Assembly: GCF_007747655.1 (NCBI RefSeq)
Contig: NZ_CP036274.1
Span: forward strand, 2,294,001-2,358,000
Length of the DNA: 64,000 nucleotides
Reading direction: 5' to 3'
Source: Anatilimnocola aggregata
GTDB lineage: Bacteria > Planctomycetota > Planctomycetia > Pirellulales > Pirellulaceae
The notes under the pieces are model-generated. The model was not told the DNA's origin and made no database searches. It was given only the letters and a program-made list of their open reading frames with translations. The stretch's first letter is position 1. Every line of letters starts with the position of its first letter. Shown one piece after another: positions 44,721 to 53,334 of this stretch. Position numbers and translations under genes: made by a program.

Positions 44721-46274
44721 ATGCTGCACTCCGTTTTTACTGTTCGTAACCTCGCCCTGCTGGTCGCGGTCATGCTGATGATCGCCCCAGTTTCAATCGT
44801 CAACGGTCAAGAGAAAGGCCAGCAGGCTAAACAGGAAACCCCGAAACGGCGTCCAAATATCGTGTTCCTGCTGGCGGATGATTTGGGTTACGGCGATCTC
44901 GGTTGCTTTGGTCAGGAGAAGATCAAGACACCGCGGCTCGATCAATTAGCTCGCGATGGCATGCGGATGATGCACCACTACTCGGGGAATGCGGTGTGTG
45001 CCCCCTCACGCTGCGTGCTAATGACGGGCATGCACCCCGGGCATGCGATTGTTCGCGACAACAAGCAGATCAAACCGCAAAGCCAGTTTCCGCTTCCCGG
45101 CGGAACGGTCACATTGCCCAAGCTGCTGAAAGAGGCCGGTTATGCGACCGGTGCCTTCGGCAAATGGGGGCTAGGGGGCGAGGCAACGACAGGCGAGCCG
45201 ATGAAGCAGCACATCGACCGCTTCTTTGGTTACTACTGCCAGGGCGTTGCCCACAATTACTATCCCACATTCCTCTGGACCAACGACCAGCAGTTGCCGC
45301 TCGATAACCCAGCCTTCCCTGCCCGCGCCAAGTTGCCCGCTGGTGCTGACATCAATGATCCGAAGACCTACGCGCAGTTCAGCGGCAAGCAGTTCGCTCC
45401 CGACTTGATCGCCGATGAAGCGGTGAAGTTCATTCGCGACCACCAGGGCGAGCCCTTCTTCTTGTTCTTTCCGACCACTATTCCTCACCTCGCGTTGCAA
45501 GTGCCCGAAGATGGTCTCGCCGCGTATAAAGGTGCCTTCCCAGAAGACCCGCCCTACGACGGCAGCAAGTCGTACTTGCCGCATCGCACACCTCGAGCCG
45601 CGTATGCCGCGATGGTCAGCCGACTCGATTCCCATGTCGGTCGGATCTTCGATCAGATCAACGAATTGGGGCTCGACGAAGATACGATTTATGTCTTTTC
45701 TTCGGACAACGGCCCGCTCGACAATCGCTTCGGCGGCACCGATACCGACTTCTTTCAATCGAAGCGAAATCTCCGCGGCTTTAAAGGTTCGCTCTACGAA
45801 GGGGGCGTGCGAATGCCCACGTTCGTTCGTTGGAAAGGAAAGATCGAACCTGGCACGACCAGCTATCGCGTCACCGGCTTCGAAGACTGGTTGCCGACGC
45901 TGCTCGATCTGGCGGGACTCGCCAGCGCGATTCCGGAGCTAATCGACGGCATTAGCTTTCAACCCACGCTCGAAGGGCAAGTGCAGCCCGCCCGACCATT
46001 TCTCTATCGCGAGTTTCCTGGTTATGGCGGCCAACAGTCGGTGCGCGTGGGTGAATGGAAAGCCGTGCGGCAAAAGTTGGCTCAAGGACCCGCTGCAATC
46101 GAACTCTACAACATCCGTCTGGACGAAAGCGAAACGAACGACGTCGCAGCCGCGAACCCAGACATCGTCGCGAAGCTGGATGCCATCATGAAAAAAGAGC
46201 ACCTACCTTCGATCGACTTTCCGATTAAGGGACTCGGCGACCCGGTACCAGCCACGCCGGCAAAGAAAAAGTAA
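44721..46274 (+). CDS. Secreted arylsulfatase (S1 family)
   Basis: 517 residues from ATG 44721, which has GGGAG six bases upstream; the frame is open to 44676, but the later start gives a clean signal peptide or anchor (LALLVAVMLMIAPVSIVNG). The sulfatase fold starts at PNIVFLLADDLGYGD (metal-binding Asp53, Asp54) and carries the formylglycine motif CAPSR with Cys93. Other active-site segments are AFGKWGLGG, FFPTTIPHL and VFSSDNGP. It removes sulfate esters from polysaccharides or small molecules outside the cytoplasm and needs a maturase not encoded here. The 44432-44720 gap holds nothing else I can identify. Confidence 0.92.
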   Translation: MLHSVFTVRNLALLVAVMLMIAPVSIVNGQEKGQQAKQETPKRRPNIVFLLADDLGYGDLGCFGQEKIKTPRLDQLARDGMRMMHHYSGNAVCAPSRCVLMTGMHPGHAIVRDNKQIKPQSQFPLPGGTVTLPKLLKEAGYATGAFGKWGLGGEATTGEPMKQHIDRFFGYYCQGVAHNYYPTFLWTNDQQLPLDNPAFPARAKLPAGADINDPKTYAQFSGKQFAPDLIADEAVKFIRDHQGEPFFLFFPTTIPHLALQVPEDGLAAYKGAFPEDPPYDGSKSYLPHRTPRAAYAAMVSRLDSHVGRIFDQINELGLDEDTIYVFSSDNGPLDNRFGGTDTDFFQSKRNLRGFKGSLYEGGVRMPTFVRWKGKIEPGTTSYRVTGFEDWLPTLLDLAGLASAIPELIDGISFQPTLEGQVQPARPFLYREFPGYGGQQSVRVGEWKAVRQKLAQGPAAIELYNIRLDESETNDVAAANPDIVAKLDAIMKKEHLPSIDFPIKGLGDPVPATPAKKK

Positions 46275-46294
46275 CGCTGCTCTCAAAGAGAACT

Positions 46295-46900
46295 ATGGAT
46301 TCCTCACCCCTGGAAATTGCCAAGCAGTTCGTCGCGGGCGAAATTTCGCCGGAGCAATTTCGCGATCTGCTGTATAGCGACGATCGCTTCGAAGAATTGC
46401 TGACGACCGACCCGAATCTGAAGCGGCCCAATTATGTGCTGCTGGCCGGCAGCGCGTACCACTTCGTCATCTCACAGGATTTTGGAGATGTCAGTGGGAT
46501 TCTCAACGCGCAGCGGGCGCTCTGCGATTTCTTCAAGCGGAACCAGATCGAGTACGAGGCCACCGACGACTACTCCGACCTGCACGATGTCTATCACGAT
46601 GCCCAACCCAAGTGGCTACAAGTCGATTCGCACTGGATCAGCAAAAACCTGATGCCGCTGGCCGAAGGTCGCAAAGGCAGAGCTCTCCAGCATTGGCTAA
46701 AAGAAGAGCTACACCAGCGCTTTCGGTTTGCCTCGAAAGCTCCCAAGTGGCTGCGCTCGCCGAACTGGCCTATTGGACCCAATGGTCCGCTGGTGTTCCT
46801 CGGGCAAGTGAAGATCGAAGACTACTTTCCCGATAAGGCGGCAGCCTACGTCTTTTACGACCCGGTCACTCGCGAGACCAAGACGATCATTCAGCTCTAG
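46295..46900 (+). CDS. Hypothetical protein, possibly immunity-like
   Basis: 201 residues, acidic and without a signal peptide. The N-terminus (IAKQFVAGEISPEQFRDLL) and C-terminus (PNGPLVFLGQVKIEDYFPDK, then AAYVFYDPVTRETKTIIQ) have the feel of small cytoplasmic immunity or SMI1-like proteins, but I cannot name a family. It follows the sulfatase by 20 bases and is probably co-transcribed. No toxin gene is visible next to it. Confidence 0.7.
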   Translation: MDSSPLEIAKQFVAGEISPEQFRDLLYSDDRFEELLTTDPNLKRPNYVLLAGSAYHFVISQDFGDVSGILNAQRALCDFFKRNQIEYEATDDYSDLHDVYHDAQPKWLQVDSHWISKNLMPLAEGRKGRALQHWLKEELHQRFRFASKAPKWLRSPNWPIGPNGPLVFLGQVKIEDYFPDKAAAYVFYDPVTRETKTIIQL

Positions 46901-46955
46901 GAATGCCCGCATTCCGAGCGTCTAGATCTTGCTTGTAGGCCTTCATAGCGGCCAC

Positions 46956-47195
46956 TTAACGCTGCAGATCAAACCCAGGGACTGGTGCGAAAAATAGAGT
47001 TTTGTCGTTGCTGCCGACCCATGATGCCGGCAACAAATGGGTTGTGCTCTCACGATGAAAAGCAGCAGATGGGTGCCACTCTTGAGCCGGCCCGCGAGTT
47101 ACAGAAATTTGGCGGGCCGCAATCACAACGGTCCAAATCGCTAGCGAGAGAACGGCCAGCGAGAGTATTACCACAGAAAATCGATTGGTGAGCAT
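46956..47195 (-). pseudogene. Small membrane-anchored protein, truncated copy of its neighbour
   Basis: 79 codons: an N-terminal hydrophobic segment (VVILSLAVLSLAIWTVVIAA), then a tail ending LFFAPVPGFDLQR. The neighbouring gene contains QYFAPGPEFKLQREAAAMKA. Past the stop here the same frame continues VAAMKAYKQDL, so the family Glu codon GAA has become TAA. The gene is therefore a paralogue shortened by a nonsense change of about 20 residues. Its N-terminus is unrelated to the neighbour's lipoprotein signal. It may still be made as a shorter protein. Confidence 0.55.
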
Positions 47196-47207
47196 GAGCT
47201 ACCTCAC

Positions 47208-47456
47208 CTACGGAACCTGACGAGCCGCTTGCTGGGCTTCGAGGTCGTTCTTATAGGCCTTCATGGCTGCCGCTTCACGCTGCAGCTTGAACTCAGGGCC
47301 CGGCGCAAAATATTGGATGTCATCCTGAATGTAATAGCCACTGGGAAGGGTTTGGCCTGCCTCGGTGATTTGGCAGCCCGTGTTGGCTACAGCCACGATC
47401 GCCAAGCCGGTAGCGGCCAGTGTCATTTGCATCCAGCGGTGCGAGGCAGTCTTCAT
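47208..47456 (-). CDS. Small lipoprotein
   Basis: 82 residues from ATG 47456, with GGGAGA upstream. A signal peptide ends in a lipobox (AIVAVANTGC), so the protein is lipid-anchored. The mature part contains GYYIQDDIQYFAPGPEFKLQ and an Ala/Lys-rich helix (REAAAMKAYKNDLEAQQAAR). The frame is open further upstream, but that would bury the signal. It lies 12 bases upstream of the related truncated gene in the same direction, suggesting tandem duplication. Function unknown. Confidence 0.7.
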   Translation of the reverse strand: MKTASHRWMQMTLAATGLAIVAVANTGCQITEAGQTLPSGYYIQDDIQYFAPGPEFKLQREAAAMKAYKNDLEAQQAARQVP

Positions 47457-47959
47457 GGCGAGCATCTCTCCCAGTCGCAAGGCCCACCATCGGGCCTCGG
47501 TTACGATTGAACCAGCGTTGCTAGCGAGCCAGCTAGTACCGAACGGCAAATTCTGCGCGGTCGATACAACCGGACCTCTCAACAGCAGTGAATATCGGCC
47601 CGCCCGTTGGCTGACTTTGACGAAAGCAACGATTTTTCGGGATTTGGGACGATGGAAGCGAACGGGAGACAAGGTGACAAGGAGAGGGGGTGAAAAGGAT
47701 TAGGATGTAAGTCGTTACCGGGTATAGGTTCCTGCCCAACGATCAACCACAGCTCGAGCCGCCTGACTGAAGCAGACAAAAACACGAACTTCAGTTCCAT
47801 TGCCTGCCTGCCCGGGTGGCGATGGCCGTCGCCAGATTGAAAAACCACCCCCGATCACGACTTGCTGACTAGGGGGCCTGACCGCTACACTTCTGGGTTC
47901 GCAAACGACCGAAATCGGTTCGGATTCTCTGGTTATTGATTTTGTTGGGATAAGTTCAC
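47457..47959. other. Intergenic region with a dispersed repeat
   Basis: No gene is supported. The 18-base stretch GACAAGGAGAGGGGGTGA at 47676-47693 recurs exactly, in reverse complement, at 61150-61167, each time between genes. Such purine-rich strings are common intergenic repeats in planctomycete genomes. The promoters of the lipoprotein gene and of the small basic protein should lie here. Confidence 0.55.
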
Positions 47960-48046
47960 ATGGGTGTTAAGAAGACGGGTCGCGGACGGCGGAAGTTGGG
48001 TCGAAAAAAGCGGCGGATGCGGGCTCGCATTCGTCACCGCAAGTAA
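47960..48046 (+). CDS. 28-residue highly basic protein (AURKAIP1/COX24-like?)
   Basis: ATG 47960 to TAA 48046 encodes MGVKKTGRGRRKLGRKKRRM and then RARIRHRK. Sixteen of the 28 residues are Lys or Arg. GGGA lies nine bases before the ATG. The pattern recalls the short bacterial proteins with an AURKAIP1/COX24 domain, thought to associate with ribosomes, but the match is by eye. The reading frame has no near-cognate extension, and the composition is far from random for this DNA, so I take it as a real gene. Confidence 0.65.
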   Translation: MGVKKTGRGRRKLGRKKRRMRARIRHRK

Positions 48047-48150
48047 TCGTCGGCACGTTTCGGCCGGCGCAGTTGACTTGAGTTCACCGCCGGAACGAAG
48101 TTGTTTCGGCCGTTGGCTACTGGCTGCGCGAACCGAATGCGGGGGCATGT

Positions 48151-48612
48151 ATGATCGATCTGGCTGCACCGAACAAACCACGCCGGGCCTCCATGCCCGC
48201 CGACGTGAATCTGTGCGAGCATTGCACGGCCAAGTGCTGCAAGTACTTCGCCCTGCCCATCGATACTCCCACCGAGCCGAAGGATTTCGACTACATCCGC
48301 TGGTACCTGCTGCACGATCGGGCGTCGATCTTTATCGACGACAATGTCTGGTACCTGCTGGTTCATACCACCTGCCGGCATCTGCAAAGCGATAATCGCT
48401 GCGGCATCTATTTTACCCGGCCGCAAATCTGTCGCGACTACCATACCGACGGCTGCGAATACGAAGACGACTGGACCTACGACCACTACTTCGAAACGCC
48501 CGAGCAAGTCGAAGAATACGTCGAGGCTCGTTACGGGCGCGGCAAAGGCCCCGGCGATCGGAGTCAAAGCATTCGCAGCCCGCGCCCCATCGGTTTGCCG
48601 CTGGTTTCGTAG
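48151..48612 (+). CDS. YkgJ family cysteine cluster protein
   Basis: 153 residues, cytoplasmic. Cysteines are arranged as in the YkgJ (putative zinc or iron chelator) family: CEHCTAKCCKYF, then HTTCRHLQSDNRCGIYFTRP and QICRDYHTDGCEYE. The role of the family is not established; metal binding is predicted. The frame starts at ATG 48151, but Met at codon 15 is also possible. It lies 104 bases after the small basic gene and 119 bases before hisS in the same direction. Confidence 0.85.
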   Translation: MIDLAAPNKPRRASMPADVNLCEHCTAKCCKYFALPIDTPTEPKDFDYIRWYLLHDRASIFIDDNVWYLLVHTTCRHLQSDNRCGIYFTRPQICRDYHTDGCEYEDDWTYDHYFETPEQVEEYVEARYGRGKGPGDRSQSIRSPRPIGLPLVS

Positions 48613-48731
48613 GGTCCGCTGTGCGGACCATAATGCGTGCAGCAGCAAGTACGAACTTTGCCCGTTGCGCCGTGTCCCTCGCTTCATTGAACCTAGCGCA
48701 CCTAATGGTCCGCATCGCGGACCCTATCACG

Positions 48732-50087
48732 ATGTCCAAATCATTGATTGAACCACGTACTCTCGCCGGCTTTCGCGACTATTTGCCCGCGGCAATGATT
48801 CCGCGCGAGCGCCTGATTGCGACGGCCCAGCGCGTCTATCGCTCGTTCGGCTTCAGCCCCATCGATACGCCGGCCCTAGAATATCTGGAAGTCCTCACCG
48901 GCAAAGGTGGCGAAGAATCGGATCGCCAACTCTATCAATTTGAAGATAACGGCGGTCGCCGCGTCGGTATGCGGTTTGATCTCACAGTCCCGCTCGCTCG
49001 CTTTGCAGCCCAGCATGCGGCTGAATTAGGAACTCCCTTCAAGCGGTATCACATTGGCATGGTCTGGCGCGGCGAACGAGCCCAGCGTGGCCGCTATCGC
49101 GAGTTCATGCAATGCGACTTCGACACCATCGGCACCAAGAGTGTCGCTGCCGATATCGAGACGGCCGTTGTCATTCACGAGTTGATGCGGGCTATCGGCT
49201 TTAACAACTTCACGATCCGCGTCAACAACCGGCAAGTCCTCAGTGGACTGCTCGCCAAGTTGAATCTGGCCGAGAAGAGCGTGCCGATCCTCCGTGCGCT
49301 CGATAAGCTCGGCAAGATCGGCCGCGAAGCAGTGGCCCAGGAAATGATGACCGCTGCCGAAGCGACTGCCGAGCAAGCCGAGCAAGTCCTTAAGCTGGCG
49401 GAACTCTCCGGCGATAGCGACGACATGCTCCAGCAGTTGGGCGGATTGCTCGCCGGCAATGCCCAAGGCGAAGAAGGAGTCGAACGCTTGCGGCAGATCC
49501 TCCGCGGTGCCCAGGCCAGCGGAGTTGCCCCCGGCAAGTTGCAACTCGATGTCAGCATCGCCCGTGGGCTGGACTATTACACCGGCGCCATTTTCGAGAC
49601 CTTCCTCGGCGATCTTCCCACCATCGGCAGCGTCTGCTCCGGCGGTCGCTACGATAATCTGGCTGGGCTCTTCACCAAGCAGGAGTTGCCCGGCATTGGT
49701 GCGTCGCTCGGTCTCGACCGCTTGCTCGCCGCCATGGAAGAACTGCAACTGCTCGAAAAAGTCAGCACGCCCGCTCCGGTGCTGGTCGCCTTTTTCGATA
49801 AGGACCGGCTGAACGACTATCTGCAGATCGCCGCCCTCATCCGCCACGCTGGCATCGGCGTCGAACTCTTTCCCGATGCCAAGAAGCTGGGCCAGCAGTT
49901 GCAGTACGCCGATAAGCGAGGCTTCAAGCTGGCCATCATCGCCGGCTCGCGCGAACTCGATTCGGGTATCGTCCAGGTGAAGAATCTGGCCACGACGGCG
50001 ACCGAAGAAGTCCCACTGGAGATGCAGTCGACTGAGCCCGGGCAGTCGCTTGTTACCACCTTGCAGCGGCTGCTAGCGACCTCATAA
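48732..50087 (+). CDS. hisS: Histidyl-tRNA synthetase
   Basis: 451 residues from ATG 48732; upstream codons in the same frame (to 48621) are not family-like. A class II synthetase: motif 1 region at TLAGFRDYLPAAMIPRERLI, motif 2 FKRYHIGMVWRGERAQRGRY, the histidine-specific motif IARGLDYYTGAIFE, motif 3 ASLGLDRLLAAME, and a C-terminal anticodon-binding domain (about 355-445). It charges tRNA-His. Length and motifs are normal. Confidence 0.96.
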   Translation: MSKSLIEPRTLAGFRDYLPAAMIPRERLIATAQRVYRSFGFSPIDTPALEYLEVLTGKGGEESDRQLYQFEDNGGRRVGMRFDLTVPLARFAAQHAAELGTPFKRYHIGMVWRGERAQRGRYREFMQCDFDTIGTKSVAADIETAVVIHELMRAIGFNNFTIRVNNRQVLSGLLAKLNLAEKSVPILRALDKLGKIGREAVAQEMMTAAEATAEQAEQVLKLAELSGDSDDMLQQLGGLLAGNAQGEEGVERLRQILRGAQASGVAPGKLQLDVSIARGLDYYTGAIFETFLGDLPTIGSVCSGGRYDNLAGLFTKQELPGIGASLGLDRLLAAMEELQLLEKVSTPAPVLVAFFDKDRLNDYLQIAALIRHAGIGVELFPDAKKLGQQLQYADKRGFKLAIIAGSRELDSGIVQVKNLATTATEEVPLEMQSTEPGQSLVTTLQRLLATS

Positions 50088-50308
50088 CTTCGCTGACCGG
50101 CAGACCTTCTTGTCCGGTTGTGCCGGATTCTCCATTCTTCCGGCATCTATCAATTTTCCGGCTCGTAGCGCCGATGATGGTGGTAGCAATCGTGCCGAGT
50201 CGCGCCCGTCGCCCGCAACGACGTTCGCCCGCGGCCTGTTGCTCCGCTTTCGCTCCCGCGGCGATCGCCGAGATCTCGACCCAGACGCTGCTCAAGGATG
50301 ATCCGCTT

Positions 50309-50758
50309 ATGCGCAATCTCGTCTTCGTGGCCTTGCTGGCCACTGCTGCCCTGAGCATGGGCTGCAACGGAATTCATAAACGTCATGGCGGCTGCTCCGG
50401 CGGTGCCTGTGGTGGCCAATGCGGCCACGGCGGTCAATGTGGCGGCGGCCAATGCGCTGCCTGTGGCGGCCACGGCCAAGGTGGTGGCTATGGCGACCAG
50501 GGGGGCGGTTACGCTGGCCAAGGTGGCTGCGGCCCCGGCGGCTGTGGTGGACATGGTGCCCACGGCGGAGCTGGCGGTCACGGCGGTCACGGCGGCCTGC
50601 ATGCCGGCACCCGTGGCATGCACGGCGTTCCACATCACTTCAGTCGCGAATACAACGGCCCGCAAGGACCGCAGTCGGCTCAAGTCGCTTATCCCTACTA
50701 CACCACTCGCGGCCCACGCGACTATTTCGCCAACAACCCGCCGAGCATCGGCAACTAA
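50309..50758 (+). CDS. Gly/Cys/His-rich lipoprotein
   Basis: 149 residues from ATG 50309, with AAGGAT upstream. A lipoprotein signal ends at LSMGC. The mature region (about 20-100) is built from GGxCGG and GHGG units rich in Cys and His, then a family-like tail YPYYTTRGPRDYFANNPPSI seen in planctomycete envelope proteins. The Cys/His content suggests metal binding or cross-linking at the cell surface; this is inference. The longer frame from 50120 lacks a signal peptide and is rejected. Confidence 0.75.
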   Translation: MRNLVFVALLATAALSMGCNGIHKRHGGCSGGACGGQCGHGGQCGGGQCAACGGHGQGGGYGDQGGGYAGQGGCGPGGCGGHGAHGGAGGHGGHGGLHAGTRGMHGVPHHFSREYNGPQGPQSAQVAYPYYTTRGPRDYFANNPPSIGN

Positions 50759-50866
50759 CGCCGCTTGCTCGATCACGTAAAACTCCAGGGGGGAGACTCC
50801 GGCGATTACCATCATTGGTGATCGCCGGTTTTATTTCTTGCCTCGTGAACTGGAAGGACGATTTCG

Positions 50867-51205
50867 ATGCGACTCTTCTCCGGCACAACCTGGGACCAGC
50901 CACCCAAGTGCGACCGCTGCGGACTCCTCGAAACCGAGTGCCAGTGCCCCGCGCACCTCAAGTCCCTCCTGCCGCCGGACAAGCAAACGGCCAAAGTCAC
51001 GGTCGAGAAGCGAAAAAAAGGAAAGCTGGTCACCGTCGTCCGCGGCCTGGCACCCACCGAGAGTGACCTCCCCGCACTCCTCACCAAACTGCAAACCAGC
51101 TGCGGCGCTGGTGGTTCTGTGCAAGCCGATGCGATCGAGATTCAAGGCGATCATGCCGAGCGCGTGCGCGATTTGCTCCGTACGATTGGCTATCGCGTGG
51201 GCTGA
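50867..51205 (+). CDS. SUI1/YciH-type translation initiation factor
   Basis: 112 residues. An N-terminal Cys knuckle (PPKCDRCGLLETECQC) is followed by a SUI1/eIF1 domain (about 40-112) with TVEKRKKGKLVTVVRGL, SCGAGGSVQADAIEIQGDHA and the final RDLLRTIGYRVG. It is related to bacterial YciH, which helps control start-codon choice. GGAAGG is upstream at a good distance. The 3' end overlaps the convergent mutY by 16 bases. Confidence 0.9.
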   Translation: MRLFSGTTWDQPPKCDRCGLLETECQCPAHLKSLLPPDKQTAKVTVEKRKKGKLVTVVRGLAPTESDLPALLTKLQTSCGAGGSVQADAIEIQGDHAERVRDLLRTIGYRVG

Positions 51206-52371
51206 GCGCGCTTGACCTTCGTCCGCGCTGGCTTTTTCTGAACAGGCGATTTCTGCTTCGTTTTCTTCTCCGCCAGCAGGCCGGTAATCTTCCGCCCGGT
51301 CACGCAGAGCGGGACTTCGGCCAACTCGGCCAACGTAACCCACCGCAGGCTCGGCGGGGCAAGATCGTCGGCAACCTTGCCCGAAACATACCGCGCATCG
51401 AGCACTTGCAGCGTGATGCGATACCGGGTCACGCCGTGGCGCGTCGTCGTCAGGTGCGCGATCGGTTCAATCTGCACACCCAACCAACTGGCCAAGTGCT
51501 CGCGCGCACTCGTCAGCCAGGATTCATCAGCGACTGCTGCCGAAGCAAACCGTGGAAAATCCCACAGGCCCGCCCAACGTTCGCCGGGTTGGCACTGCCG
51601 CACCAAGAACTTATTGCCGCGCCGCACCACGACTGCTGTCTCGGTGAGGTCGGTGTACTCCGTCTTCTTCGCGGCCAGCGGAATCTCTTTGGTCAGTCCT
51701 TGCGCTCGCGCCGCGCAGCAGACAGCCACCGGGCACGTCGCGCACTGCGGTTCTCGTGGCGTGCAGATTTCGCTGCCGAGCTCCATCAGGGCCTGGTTGA
51801 ACGCGCCGCACCGCTCGGCGGGCAAGATGGCTTCGGCCACCGACCACAGCGTCAGTTGCGACTGCGTACTGCGCGGATCATCGCGCAGGGCAATCAACCG
51901 GCTCAGCACGCGAATGGTGTTGGCTTCGAGAATCGGCAACCGCTGGTCGAGACCAATCGACAGGATCGCGCCTGCCGTATAGCGCCCAATTCCCGGCAGC
52001 GCGCGGACCGCTTCATAACTGCGCGGAAACTCCCCCCCATGCTCGGCCACCACCTGCTTTGCGGCTGCATGCAACTGCCGCGCACGGCGATAGTAACCCA
52101 GTCCTTCCCACAATCGGAGGACGCGCGCTTCGTCAGCGGCAGCCAGCGTGCGAACATCGGGAAACGCGGCAAGAAATCGTTCGTAATAGCCGACGACGGT
52201 CGCCACCTGCGTTTGCTGCAGCATGATCTCGCTGACCCAGATGCAGTACAAATCGCGCGTCCGTCGCCACGGCAAATCGCGCGCGGCACCATCGAACCAC
52301 GTCAAGATCGAGCGGGCCAGTTTGCGCCTCAGCGGCGCGGAACGGAGCAAATCGTCGGCGGGTACATCCAT
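51190..52371 (-). CDS. mutY: A/G-specific adenine glycosylase MutY
   Basis: 393 residues. It removes adenine mispaired with 8-oxoguanine. The N-terminal catalytic part has Glu48 in WVSEIMLQQTQV, a helix-hairpin-helix LPGIGRYTAGAIL, and the 4Fe-4S ligands Cys203, 210, 213 and 219 in the canonical CX6CX2CX5C spacing. A C-terminal NUDIX-like domain (about 240-370) recognises 8-oxoG. The residue aligned with the catalytic Asp of E. coli MutY is Glu149 (PILEANTIRVL). The C-terminal 25 residues are a Lys-rich tail. It follows the isomerase gene by 18 bases and is probably co-transcribed with it. Confidence 0.92.
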   Translation of the reverse strand: MDVPADDLLRSAPLRRKLARSILTWFDGAARDLPWRRTRDLYCIWVSEIMLQQTQVATVVGYYERFLAAFPDVRTLAAADEARVLRLWEGLGYYRRARQLHAAAKQVVAEHGGEFPRSYEAVRALPGIGRYTAGAILSIGLDQRLPILEANTIRVLSRLIALRDDPRSTQSQLTLWSVAEAILPAERCGAFNQALMELGSEICTPREPQCATCPVAVCCAARAQGLTKEIPLAAKKTEYTDLTETAVVVRRGNKFLVRQCQPGERWAGLWDFPRFASAAVADESWLTSAREHLASWLGVQIEPIAHLTTTRHGVTRYRITLQVLDARYVSGKVADDLAPPSLRWVTLAELAEVPLCVTGRKITGLLAEKKTKQKSPVQKKPARTKVKRAQPTR

Positions 52372-52389
52372 GATGTTCGGTGGCGTGCC

Positions 52390-53334
52390 TTAGTGCGGCC
52401 AGTTGTTCGTGTAGTCGATCTTCGCGGTGGTGCGTTCTTTATCGGCGATCCAGCGGAACAAGTAGTGGATCACCGCAGGACGCAGTTCATCGACCGCCTC
52501 TTGCCAGGTGCGCGTACCGGGCTTAACTTCCAAGCAGGTGATCAAGTGGACGCCGAAGGTCGTTTCGACCGGCGGGCTCACTTCGCCCACTTGCAGTTGA
52601 TAGGCAGCGGCCGAAAAGCTCTCGGGCATCGGTTCGCGGCGCTTGATCCAGCCAATATCGCCCCCCTTGGTGGCCGTGGGGGATTTCGAAAATTGCTTCG
52701 CCGCATCAGTGAACGGCAGTTTCTTCTCGCTAATCTGCTGGCGCAGATCGGCTGCCTGCTCGCGCAGTTCTTGCCACGCTGCTTCATCGGCGTTTTTGGG
52801 TGCGGCGAGCAAGATGTGAGCAACGTGCAGTTCGCTGCCGTCGTACTCGCGGCGATTCTTCTCGAAGAACTTCTGCAAGTTCGCGGCCGTCAAATACCGA
52901 TCGAGATACCGCTGCCAGGTCAGTTCCCACCGCTGCTGCTCGCGAAATTCGGCCGCCGTCTGCCCTTGTGCCTGCAAATAGTCGGGCAGCTTGATCGACT
53001 CCGCTTCCAACTTCTTCAGCAGGCGGGCTTGCACCAAATCGACATCCTGCTCGCTGGCCGCCTGGTTCGATTGCGCGAGCCATTGCAACACCAGTCGCCG
53101 GTCGATGGCATGCGCCAACACTTCTTTCTGAATCGCCTCGCGCTGCGCCGGCGTCAACTGCCGGTCCTTCACCACCAGGGCCAACTCTCGTTCAAGCTGC
53201 GCGGTGCTGATGGCCGCGCCATTCACGGTGGCGGCAACTGCCGGCGCTTTCACCTCTTGCGCACGGGTCTGACTAAGCACGACAAGCGACAACATTGCCG
53301 CCGTAGTGACAGAGCGAACAAGTAGCCAACTCAT
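52390..53334 (-). CDS. Exported parvulin-type peptidyl-prolyl isomerase (PpiC/SurA-like)
   Basis: 314 residues with a signal peptide (MLSLVVLSQTRAQ). A SurA-like helical N-domain (about 35-170, VNGAAISTAQLERELALVV) precedes a parvulin domain (about 175-280) with VAHILLAAP, FTDAAKQFSKSPTATKGGDI and VETTFGVHLITCLEV. It assists folding of exported proteins. Its ATG overlaps the stop of the upstream broken gene (ATGA), so they share an operon. Confidence 0.9.
   Translation of the reverse strand: MSWLLVRSVTTAAMLSLVVLSQTRAQEVKAPAVAATVNGAAISTAQLERELALVVKDRQLTPAQREAIQKEVLAHAIDRRLVLQWLAQSNQAASEQDVDLVQARLLKKLEAESIKLPDYLQAQGQTAAEFREQQRWELTWQRYLDRYLTAANLQKFFEKNRREYDGSELHVAHILLAAPKNADEAAWQELREQAADLRQQISEKKLPFTDAAKQFSKSPTATKGGDIGWIKRREPMPESFSAAAYQLQVGEVSPPVETTFGVHLITCLEVKPGTRTWQEAVDELRPAVIHYLFRWIADKERTTAKIDYTNNWPH

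Noticed and set aside
50120-50308. Upstream extension of the Gly/Cys-rich lipoprotein frame
   Set aside because: It would bury the lipobox signal and adds a basic, proline-rich stretch; ATG 50309 has its own ribosome binding site.
51406-53325. A 639-codon plus-strand frame opposite mutY and the isomerase gene
   Set aside because: Both minus-strand genes have complete family motifs; the opposing frame is a GC-rich shadow with no recognisable domain.
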